Assembly (NCBI GenBank): GCA_947561395.2
Contig: OX387184.1
Location: forward strand, 4,898,001-4,962,000
Reading direction: 5' to 3'
DNA: 64,000 nt
From: Buxus sempervirens
Lineage: Eukaryota > Streptophyta > Magnoliopsida > Buxales > Buxaceae
The position numbers and the translations under genes were made by a program. This document shows positions 19,601-28,951 of this stretch, in pieces (position 1 is the stretch's first letter; every line of letters starts with the position of its first letter). The notes under the pieces were generated by a model. It had not been told where the DNA came from. It saw only the letters and a program-made list of their open reading frames with translations, and searched no databases.

Positions 19601-19698
19601 TTTGCTGAGGTGAGAGGAAAGTAAACTTGGACGCGTGTCGCGTGCTGGGCATTCGAACGACCATTTGAAAGACCATTGAAATGAGAGGATGCGGGCTG
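16612..19698. mobile_element. Foldback (MULE-like) element with very long inverted repeats
   Basis: A 3,087-bp element that is almost one giant palindrome. It starts CAGCCCGCATCC and ends with the exact complement. A perfect 9-bp duplication AAACCTGAG flanks it (16603-16611 and 19699-19707), the size made by Mutator-like transposases. The outer 550 bp of each arm (16612-17161 and about 19149-19698) are nearly identical inverted copies; the first 60 bases show one difference. Inward, both arms turn into arrays of a 22-bp repeat meeting at about 17791-17801. Arabidopsis FARE foldback elements are the closest known class by architecture. No transposase is encoded. The near identity of the arms suggests recent insertion or continued arm conversion. 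Confidence 0.88.
17162..19148. repeat. Mirror-image arrays of a 22-bp tandem repeat
   Basis: The unit is ACAAGTCCCACCATGCCCAGTT with variants. The left arm (about 17162-17790) has roughly 28 copies; the right arm (about 17802-19148) has roughly 61 copies of the complement. The centre is an 11-base spacer at 17791-17801 flanked by GCGTACTTACAAGTCCAACC and its complement. Variant types are ordered the same way in both arms: CCCACC types outside, CCAACC types with CTACTT or CAATTA linkers near the centre. Because 22 is not a multiple of 3 and the unit rarely makes stops, long open frames with Tyr-Lys-Ser-His/Asn-His-Ala repeats appear in several frames. They are by-products, not genes. Confidence 0.9.
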
Positions 19699-20087
19699 AA
19701 ACCTGAGGGGCAAAAAAAAATTTTTAATTAACACTTACACATAAAATATAGAAATTTCATGGAGATAGAGGGGCAAACCGGAAATTTTAAGGGAGGCAAA
19801 ACCTGAATTTCAATTAAAACACATATACTTTTAATTAAAAAATAAAAATTTAGGGGGGCAATTGCCCCCCCTAAGCAAAGCCTAATTCCGCCACTGGTTT
19901 CTGCGGAGGCTCTATTTAGTATCTACCATCCAATATAACCTCAACACGATGGTGACACATATTCCATTATTAAACCACTTAAAGTTTCGTTTTGTCCCAC
20001 TTTAAGTGGTTTAAGTGGAACAGATGTCACCATTTTGTAGAGGCTCTATTCAAAACTGCAAATAGAGCCTCTACAGGAACCGGTCTG

Positions 20088-21494
20088 GCATAATGCTCCT
20101 GATTGTTTTTTAAAATTTATAAAGAAAAAAGGTCCAAACCTTTCTAAATTTATGCAGAGAACCTTTGTCTAAGATAAAATTTATAGTTCTTATAAAAAAA
20201 AAAGATAAAATTTATAGAGAATCGAACAATAGACTTTAGGTATTGAATTACTTTATTTGTTCACATAGAGCATTTGATTTCATAGTATTAATACGATGAA
20301 TACATTTGAATTGACAAATTTTGTATATACGCAACAAGCAACCAAAATTGCTAGAGCTATGGCACTGCCTTGGCATTACAAAATTTGTATATAAAGGAAG
20401 TGGGTTTGATGGATCATAGGGCAACGAGGCAGGTTTTGGTGAACCCAAACCCGTCCTATAGGAGTTTTAAGTAATACTAAACCCTAACCCGCCCCTATCA
20501 GATTAGTAACAGGCATGAGGCGGAGGCAAGATGGGTTAAATAATATATTTATTAATAAAATATACATTTTATATATGATATACTTGAAAGTAATTTATAA
20601 AACATATAAAAAATAATAATTTAATACAAAAAAAGTCGGGATCCTAACTCGAATTTAACCATACCAAACCCTAACCATTAGGGGCAAGGCAAGGTAGGTT
20701 CAATGGGTAATCCACCTCATTACCATCCCTAATGTGGCTTTATTTAGGCCTTTGGGCCGACATTTTAACGAAGCTAAATTGATAGTTGGACCGTTGACAG
20801 AGTCCGACGGACCATCGAAGGCAACCTTGTCCTACAGACAGAAAGTCACATGCGCACAATCGTCCTTCATTGATGAATAGAATGGCGGCAACGAATGATT
20901 CGTTTTGCACAAGGTAGCGAACTCTCCATTTCTAAATGGCTGCCATGAGAACTCTGCCACTTGAAATTGGAAAACTTTGATAATAATACGCAGAGTGATT
21001 TGATTAATAGAGAAATACTTAATACAGCAAAAATTCAACAAGCTCGGTCAGATTCAAGGCATCAGCTTAACCATTCACAACACAGTTCATATTTTTAAGT
21101 GGAAGACACATTTTTATTCCTGGATAAATCGTACAACTCAACGAGGAGAAAAAACGAATGCAGTTAGAAAGGTTTAATTCAGATCAAATATATTATCTTT
21201 ACACGGAAAGCGAAAGAATAGAGTCTGAAAGATTTGGCTTCATTAGATGCATCACACATTATGTTTATATGTTAAGGGAAAGAAGAATCAGTTCACTCAC
21301 AGCAATCAGCAATCACATATACGCCGTGAACATTGAATAATAAAGAAAAAATGGAACCATACCATTTAATTCACACAGAAGTCAGTAACTAAAATCAATT
21401 CTCTCTTCTAGCCAATCATGTGGAAGTATAATCCCTGTGAACAAACATTATTGGGTCAGACAACCCAATGATCCTCATCACTACCTAAAGATTA
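20088..21494. other. Intergenic stretch, no gene seen
   Basis: AT-rich DNA between the nested elements and the 3' end of the small membrane-protein gene. A run of CCCTAACC-like phrases lies at 20470-20760 (AACCCTAACCCGCCCC, CCAAACCCTAACC), resembling a decayed repeat rather than a telomere array. No supported coding region or RNA gene is seen. Confidence 0.45.
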
Positions 21495-24400
21495 TCACAT
21501 GGACAAAGGTAATAGCAATCTTCTCTCCCTTTTCCTTGCCAGTCTTCTCTGCCTAGAAATTCTCAGATATATTGGAACAAGAATACCGACAACTATAACA
21601 ACAACAGAGAGCCGAAATTGTCTGAAGTAAAGGGTCATGTACGAGGATACTACTAGTAAACTAAATAGTAAGGCCCATAAGAGAGCTACGAGGCGATCAG
21701 ACCTGCATATAGTCAAAAGAAAGTTTACATTAGTCATCAATGACAAATAAATATACTTAAATATTTTCCGGATACAATAGAACTGATGAACCATGCATAG
21801 AAAGTTGTAAGGCTGGGAAGCACAGATTATTGCAACAGATTCCACAAAATTACAAATACCATAATTTGAGAAGGGTAAGATTTAAGAGGGAAATAAACTC
21901 CAGTACTAAAATTTGTTCCACATATTTAAAAATGGTTTAGTGAACACTTCTTCTTATACCATTTTATAGTCACTCGTATAATTACCATCTCATCATTGAA
22001 TTTTTTTGTCTAAAAGCCTCAAACACAAACATTAAAGCTGTTTGATGTCACCATCAGATCTTACTCAAACACTTGTGCTTACATTTCTTTCATTAATTCT
22101 TGATTTAAATTTGTCATTAATCTCACCTTATCAAAGTTCATTTCTCCAGCAGTGGTCTGTTGAGTCCATGATATAAAAGTTCCAAGGAACATTCCGACCA
22201 TCTCAACTTTAGCGTATGCGTAAAAACTACCCACAATTGCCAGCGTTTCAAAAAGATTCTCAATCAGCTTCGTACAGAATCTGATCACGAAAATCAATTT
22301 TGAGAAATCAGCAATGTATACTAAAAGTTACAGAGGGCTGTAAAGTGCTACAGTCATGGCCTTACAAATTTCTTCAAGGAAAAGATTCCAAAGCTTACTT
22401 GTTTTAGCTTTATTTCTGGTTATCCGAAGGCAATTCTTGCAGGTTGGAAAGATAATGCTTGAATGTGGGCCAGTCAAACTACATTGATCAACTCAACTTT
22501 AGCCCAGCCGCTTTCATATTGTGTCTTGTGTAAATATCTGCACATCTACGCAAATGAGCTAGATCATCCACTTTCATATTGTGTCTTGCGTTAATCCCTC
22601 CCCCTCTACACAAATAAGCTGATCAATCTGTTTGAAATTTTCTCTAGTCTAAACCCGGCAAGCTCATTATATCTTACATCAGTGTTCTGCAGATTATATA
22701 GTATTGGGAAATAAGTAATTCTCTATCAATCCCCATATTAGACTTAAAATCAGATACCTCATACCCATCCAGACCAAACCCTCCCACCTGTTTCACCTGA
22801 CTGCAATATTCATCTTGTCAGGGATCTCATAAAGCATAATTCTTAGTAATGGAGCCTTAACCTCCTTAATAGTCTCTGGGATTCAGTCATTAAAGAACAT
22901 ATTGTAGCTATTCCAATTCATCAAACCACTGAGGCAGCTAAGCCAATTTGGAAAGGTATATATCTGGCAAATTCAAAAGTAGCATTGGCATATCAATTGT
23001 CACCTGATCCAGTTCTGTCATAATATGATAATGCTTGACTTGAGTTATGGCATCTGTTCTGTCTGAAACAGATGGTTTTCTGTACAGAGGTTTATTCATC
23101 TCGTCATACCAACTCCATAGCTTCTCACCCAGTGACTGCACATGCATAGTGACAAGGGTGCTTTTTTCATGAAGGAGAAAAATCATTACATCATCCATCA
23201 CACCACCTGTCTATTTTGATGAGAAATCTGGCTTTGCTCAATCGCATTTCTATTTCCATCAAGTTCTGCATGGAATGGTTTTCAGGAGTAGACATGATCA
23301 TTAATTGAAGCCGCTTCATCAGTGTCTAACCTTATTCGCTTAAAATACGCAAATTCATTGTGGGTTACGTGGATTACTCAAAACAAAGCCCTACTTGAAG
23401 TCACTGAACCTAGTATAATAGTTACTTTCAGTCATGTCCAAGTTCTTCACAAGGATTCATATTATCTATACAGGCTAGCAATCTGAAGATCAAAAGATCT
23501 ACTATAACACATCTGATTGGATCTGTGTTAGGTGGAAGGGAACTTCCCCAAAGTTCATTAAAATTAACTTTAACGATGCTGCACATGGTCCCCCAATACT
23601 TGCCACTCTGTGGATTGCTATGTTACATGGACTCGGGTACGAGTGTCGGGTGTGGGTATGTGTCTAGGAGTCGGATTCACTTGACCCTCAAAACTTAGGA
23701 TATGGGGACTCAGTTGAGAAGTGTCCAATATTTGGAAAAGGATACTGGGATTCGGCTGAAAAGTCTCCATGTAAATGTAAATAATGCCAATTAGAAGCTA
23801 GCTTTCATATTTCTGTTTTTCCTTTTCTTCCCCCTATATTTTTCTTTTTAAGTCATTGCTTGCAATTTTTGAGTTTGAGAATATATATTCTCTCTTTACA
23901 AAACTATTATATTTTTTGATTCATTTTTTGCAATTTAATTATTTGATAATTATTTTTTGATTGATCTTGGATTGCCATGTCCAAGAGAACATGCGAAGGA
24001 TCCGACACATATCCCGTACCCATACCCATGTCGTGTCGTGTCGGACACGGGTATTTTGGGTCGTGTGAAGTGTCTATGTAACATAGGCGGATTGTTTGTA
24101 GGGATTGTTCTGGTAGATTCTTGAATGGTCTAGCCTATAAATTTGGGACATCAATGATATTGGTAGCAGATGCTACTGCAGCACATGAAGCCATCCATAT
24201 AGCTCAGTGTACAGGATTTCTAGCCATTCATGTAGAAGGAGATTCAAGGGCAATTGCTAGATTGTATGTAACTCAAATGCTCAGCCTCCCTGGGAGATAT
24301 CCTTTCTTATTTATGCAACCTGATCACTTCTTTGGCACTCCACTGCAGTTCTTATTTCTCAGGATTGGCTAATCAAGCTGCTGATCAGCTTGCCAACTTT

Positions 24401-27400
24401 GAATTGGAAATATTCGCATCTATGGATTGACTCCTCTCTGTACAAACTCCTAAGAGATGATGTATCTGGTCAACCTACTTTAGATTGTATTCCTGGTTTG
24501 TCTGAATGAAATGTTCATATCAAAAATAACTGTAACAACTTAAACCATCCAGGCTCTATTCCGACACTCTCAATGAGAGTGAACAAATTGAAAGTATGTT
24601 CTTATGACTAAGCATTTCATAAATTTTTTTTAATGGATTCAACAAGCATCCCACTGGATGGGAACTAGTGATGTGCTTCCATAAAGGTGATACCATTAGC
24701 TTATATTCCAAAAGGGTATTACAGCATTGCTAAAACTGCATTATTACTGGCAGTAAGGAAAACCAATCAGTAACATCTTTATTGTTAATATGAGTTAAAA
24801 CTTCTTTCAATCCATTGGAATACACTTTAACCTGAAAAAGGTTGATTCTTTCCCATGAGGAAAAAATGCCTTATAAACATTTTTACAGAGTCTAAGATCA
24901 AATATAATAATCAAATGTTCTTCAGAATCTTGAAAAACAGTGTTCAGAAGGTTCCACACTGAAATAAAATTGTTGGCTGAGGCCTGAAACTTCATGGCCA
25001 ACAAACATTTAAATGGAACCTGAAATTCATTCTGCTTATTAAATAAGGAATTTAATAGCTCATCCTAGTTTGATGTCACACCCACATCCTTATAAGCAAA
25101 AGAGATCATTACTGAAAGATTTCAATGTTCCAACTTCAAAACCTTCCAAACACATTTAATATATCTAACACGAATATGACTGGAATATCAGTGACATTGG
25201 ATTGTTGAAAAGGATAACCTATGGATCATATAAAGTTAAAATAGGACAGAATACTTTCGGTACGACACAAAATTGAAATCACTAATAAGTATCAAATGCT
25301 CAAATTTACAATTATCAATAAAACAGGCAACAAAGCCATTTACATCTAATAGAATAGCAAGAGGTTATGCTTAGTAACCAAGCAGTGAAGTTATAAAAAC
25401 AAAGAATTGTCTTAAACAGACTGCCATATGATTTACCAGAACAATTTCAGTTAGCCAGCATAAGAATTTATTAAAAACATTGAACTATGTCAAAAAATAA
25501 ATGATGCACTAGAATCCATAACCTACAATCCCGTGTTTATGTAATGCAATAAACAACAATTGCCAACTATCAAATTAAAGATTGAAAACGCATTGTGTGA
25601 CAATGGTAATGACTTATTCTCTCTAGATTGGGTGCAATACATTTTGAATTTTGGCATTCAAACATTGGATATGACTTATCCATGTCCTTTTCAGCCTTCT
25701 TCTTGACCTTGGGGCCTGCCGGCTTGCACTAGTTCCCACCTTATGGGCACTGCTATTATTCTCAAATTATCAGGTCTAAATGATTTAAGCAGAAAATGCT
25801 ACTATATGATAAACATGTTCTAGTCAAGCTAAAATAAAATTTGTTATAATAAAGCTACTAGACTTATTAGAATATATAAAACAGAATCCTTCTTTCTTGG
25901 GTTAAATAGAGACTGCATTTTGAGAATGCTCTTTACTTTTGGTTAGACTCTTGGTGAGATGTTTTGCCTCTCTAATCCCTCTTTCCTCGCACTTTCAAAA
26001 TCCGTTTGCTCAAAGAACCGTTGGCTCATGATATTTTATCTTGGTCTAATTCTAGTTTAGGAAGGAACCTCCAATTTAAAAGGGATTTGGGACCAGGTGA
26101 ATCGGAGGAACTTGGATGTTTGTTGGAGAAGCTTAAAGAAATCATTCCTTGAACCTTCTTGTCCGGTTTATAAATTATGGTCCTTGGATAATGGTAAACC
26201 TTTATCTTCAAAGTCTTTCTTCAAGAATCTTCTATCCCTGGATAATGTACCGTCTCCTTCCTTTCTCATTTCCCATTTGTGGAAGTCTAGAGAAACTCCT
26301 AAGGCGATGGCTTTTGCTTGGACAACTTTCCTACACTGGATTAACACTCTTGATATTCTTCAACGTAATAGAAAAGGGGTTTGCTTGTCACCCAATGTTT
26401 GCCTCATGTGAATGACAGCAGCAGAATCAATTAATCATCCCCTACTGCATTGTGATTTTGAGCATTTTATTTAGTGAAATTTTCTGAGGATGATTGGTCT
26501 AAGTTGGTTTTTCCCGGATTCTTTTTGCAACCTATCATTACAATTGAGATTCCTACACCTTGGTAAGAAGGGAAGGATGCTCTATCACACAATGTTCTTT
26601 GCAATTATATGGCTCACTTGGGTGGCAAAAAATAAATACATATTTGAGAACCACATTCCACAGAAGCAGGCAGTTCTTGAAGATGTTCTTACACCAGCAG
26701 CTTCTTGGGTTTCTTTTAGGGAAGAGTTCAGGTCAGTGCAGTAAATGATATAAGATGAGACTGGCAAACAATGGCCTTAGAGATGGGTTAAAACTGTAAA
26801 CAATTATAAGGGTGGCTTCTTTGTTCTTTTTTTTTTTTCTTTTCTTTTTGTCCTTTCCACTCTTCATTTCTCTTACACATTTCTTATGTATTTCTTGTAG
26901 TTTTCATACTTTTTGACATCTAATGCAACATCATTACTTATCAACACAAAAAAGTATTACCTAAATGGAAGAGAAGATAAAATAAAGTAGACTATAATAC
27001 TATAGGATCCATAAGGTGGCTGTCAGAATTTTCACAAGATTACATACTGAAACATCTAGGAAAACAAGAAGGTTCAAAAGACTACACAATGAAAGATCTA
27101 GGAGAAAAAGAGAAACCAAAAAAGACCTGACTGAAATGGATCAAGAAAAGAAAATTAATAATCTGACCAAACATATAGCTTTAGGTAGAATGGGTTGGTG
27201 GAATAGGATTTTATTTTTATTGCTGACACAATTTACTCGGGATAAGGTCTTTTAATTGTGGTTATCTAGTGAATAATGTCTTCGTGTATTCATGACTGGA
27301 CGGCGCCGCCTCAAACATGTTCTAAACTTCTAATGCCCTAAGAATACGGTGGCCAGTGAAACCCTACCCTTTAACGCGAAACCCTACCCTTAAAGCATCC

Positions 27401-27920
27401 CTGCACCCAACAACGGTAATTGCAACACAGTCGAAGAATAGTCTTTCTGGTTAACACCACAATCCAGCATAACACATCTATAACTGAATCCTCCGTAGTT
27501 TGTTCCCTGCCGTTGTCAAACCAAGATAAAGGTGAACTACATCGGATTTAGCAATACCGTAAAATTTTTCTCCATTGAATCAAGGGTAACGAAGAGCATA
27601 TATTAATTGAATTTGGTGAAAAGCATCTGAAGAAAAATCTATGACCAGTGAAATTTTGAATATTCAACTGTGCAACTGAGAGCCAGATTTAGGACCCAAA
27701 AAAAAAAACAAAACAAAACAGAATTGAATCAAATTATCAAAGGAATCAAAAATAAACCATCTCGAAAAGACTCTGAAGTTCAAAATAATCCAAACACATG
27801 GGAATATTACCTGGTAATAATCTGGGGTTTGGGAGAGAAGACGATAAGAGCGGCCCACTTGTGCTCGGATCGAATCTGGTAATCTCTGAGTTGCTCAACG
27901 AGCTTAGAACGAGTGATCAT
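21495..27920 (-). CDS. Small conserved-type two-helix membrane protein, two exons
   Basis: Exon 1 is 27811-27920 and exon 2 is 21495-21702. The phase-2 join completes an Arg codon and gives 105 aa. Exon 1 encodes MITRSKLVEQLRDYQIRSEH followed by a Trp-containing stretch ending SPKPQIIT. Exon 2 has two hydrophobic segments (about residues 42-63, VALLWALLFSLLVVSS, and 71-86, VVVIVVGILVPIYL) and ends in a basic tail with RQRRLARKRERR and LLLPLSM. Splice sites are canonical (AG|GTAATA and TATGCAG|GT). The layout predicts a small hairpin-type membrane protein with cytosolic basic tails, perhaps in the ER or another endomembrane. I do not recognise a named family and assign no function. The 6,108-bp intron is unusually long and contains two LINE relics and a MITE. 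The start faces the CAP gene about 1 kb away. Confidence 0.72.
23515..24490 (+). mobile_element. Decayed LINE RNase H domain
   Basis: In the intron of the small membrane-protein gene, antisense to it, a block begins WICVRWKGTSPKFIKINFND, typical of the start of the RNase H domain at the end of some plant LINEs. After a 472-bp interruption it continues with CRDCSGRFLNGLAYKFGTSM and an HVEGDSRAI segment. Frameshifts follow (frame lost near 24300). It is an inactive remnant, separate from the LINE fragment at 25890-26960 because the domain order is wrong for one element. Confidence 0.75.
23617..24088. mobile_element. MITE nested in the LINE RNase H relic
   Basis: A 472-bp element with ends GCTATGTTACATGGAC and GTGTCTATGTAACATAGGC, forming imperfect inverted repeats. 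It is flanked by a 5-bp duplication GGATT (23612-23616 and 24089-24093). Dropping the element and one GGATT puts the two halves of the RNase H frame back in register, which independently fixes the boundaries. Near the ends it carries GGGTACGAGTGTCGGGTG and GTGTCGGACACGGGTA, like the Cys-free MITE families with CTATGTT...AACATAG ends common in eudicots. Confidence 0.8.
25890..26960 (+). mobile_element. L1-type LINE 3' fragment (zf-RVT region)
   Basis: Broken frames encode the reverse-transcriptase C-terminal region of a plant LINE: FWLDSW-like and FKIRLLKEP segments near 25940-26020, KAMAFAWTTFLHWINTLDIL at about 26300-26355, then FAIIWLTWVAKNKYIFENH at about 26595-26655. The last matches the W-W-x-N-x-x-I-F signature seen at 9726-9992. 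A pyrimidine-rich 3' region and TCTAATGCAACATCATTACT at about 26919-26938 look like a LINE 3' UTR. Several frameshifts make it inactive. Target-site duplication not resolved. Confidence 0.72.
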
Positions 27921-28951
27921 TTCTCAGATCGGAGACTTCTCCGACCTTCAACCAAAACAGAAACTCCAAAAAAAATCCAGAACGGTGAGAATTTAAATGA
28001 ATAACATGTGCGTATAAGAACTCCGTTAGTCGATCTGACCGCGAATGATGAAGAATACGATCGCGTTGAATGACGATTCGATCTCGACAGACAAAAAGAT
28101 AGGTTTCGAATTCGAAGAACGAGACTTTCTGCAAGACCGCGACTAAAAGACGCGCGCGGTTGTTTCAGGAAGAGTTTACCTTCGTTAAACATTTACTGCT
28201 ACTGCTTCACCTGTCGGCATGAATGGTCATGTACGGCTTATGTTCGACCGGAGTATAAGGAGACCGTTTCACCTGGTGCCACTCAGTGGTACAGCCTGAA
28301 AGATGCGGATGGATGCCCGTTTCAGTAAGGGCCGACGTCCGCATGATGGTTTCACGGTACCACCGATTACAGTTCTAGAGAAAATTGGGTTTTAGTAATA
28401 TTTTTAAAATAATTCGGATTCAGTCTATCAATTATTTGTAATTACAAATTAGAATGATTTTTTAAAATAATTAAAAATCAATATCATTTTAAAGTATGAA
28501 AAGAATTCCTCTGATCATACCCTCAGAAGACTTTGAAATCCGTACAGAAATATTTTATGAAAAAGTAAAATGACATTGGTTCTCAATTATTTTAAAAAAT
28601 ATTATTAATTCATAATTATCAAGAAATGGTCAATTAAATCTGAATTATATTAAAAAATATCACTAAAACCCAATTTTCCCGTTTCGCAGGTCTTAAGCAA
28701 CCAAAAAAAAGATAAAATAATAAGTGACAGAGAAACGTGTCATTCAAAACGCATGAGCTGTATCCGTAAATCCCGCGCATTCTTCCTCTAAGAAAGTTGA
28801 GAAAGTACTCGTTTTGCCTTTCGGCTGTTTTTTTTGTTGCCTTTTGTCAATCAAATGTTTCCTTCAAACAAGAGAACGAAAGACAATACGAACAACACAT
28901 CTCAAGTGAGCACATGAGAAGACAAACCGGCTGAAGCATTTCTGAGCAAGA
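27921..28951. other. Divergent intergenic region with an inverted-repeat element
   Basis: It separates the small membrane-protein gene (leftward) from CAP (rightward), so it should hold both promoters. An inverted-repeat element lies at about 28378-28680: GAAAATTGGGTTTTAGTAAT on the left and TCACTAAAACCCAATTTTC on the right. The rest shows no coding signal. The proximal 270 bases before 27920 are likely 5' UTR and promoter. Confidence 0.5.
28378..28680. mobile_element. MITE-like inverted-repeat element between divergent genes
   Basis: About 300 bp whose outer 40 bases are inverted copies (AATTGGGTTTTAGTAATATT and AATATCACTAAAACCCAATT). The interior is AT-rich without coding potential. No target-site duplication is evident. 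It lies within the shared upstream region of CAP and the small membrane-protein gene. Confidence 0.55.

Larger units (their letters stand above)
16582..19896. mobile_element. Inner hAT MITE, itself split by the foldback element
   Basis: Ends CAGTTGCGGAAGCAGGACTC and AATTCCGCCACTG are flanked by a perfect 8-bp duplication GTTTCTGC (16574-16581 and 19897-19904). A relative with the same ends lies at 36343-36702. Both contain GGGGGGCAA...TTGCCCCCCC blocks near the right end. Without the foldback insertion this copy would be about 220 bp. It is non-autonomous. Confidence 0.85.
16567..20087. mobile_element. Outer hAT-like MITE, split by nested insertions
   Basis: Outermost of three nested elements. 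Its terminal inverted repeats are CAAATCGGTTTCTGC plus GGAGGCTCTATTT on the left (interrupted) and AAATAGAGCCTCTACAGG...CCGGTCTG on the right. An 8-bp duplication, one mismatch, flanks it: ACATAATG (16559-16566) and GCATAATG (20088-20095). Removing the inner insertion leaves an element of about 198 bp. The 8-bp duplication and CA...TG ends fit the hAT superfamily. No protein is encoded. The inner hAT element entered its left terminal repeat 15 bases from the end. Confidence 0.7.

Noticed and set aside
20470..20760. Interstitial telomere repeat
   Set aside because: CCCTAACC-like phrases are isolated and irregular; there is no run of the seven-base plant telomere unit.
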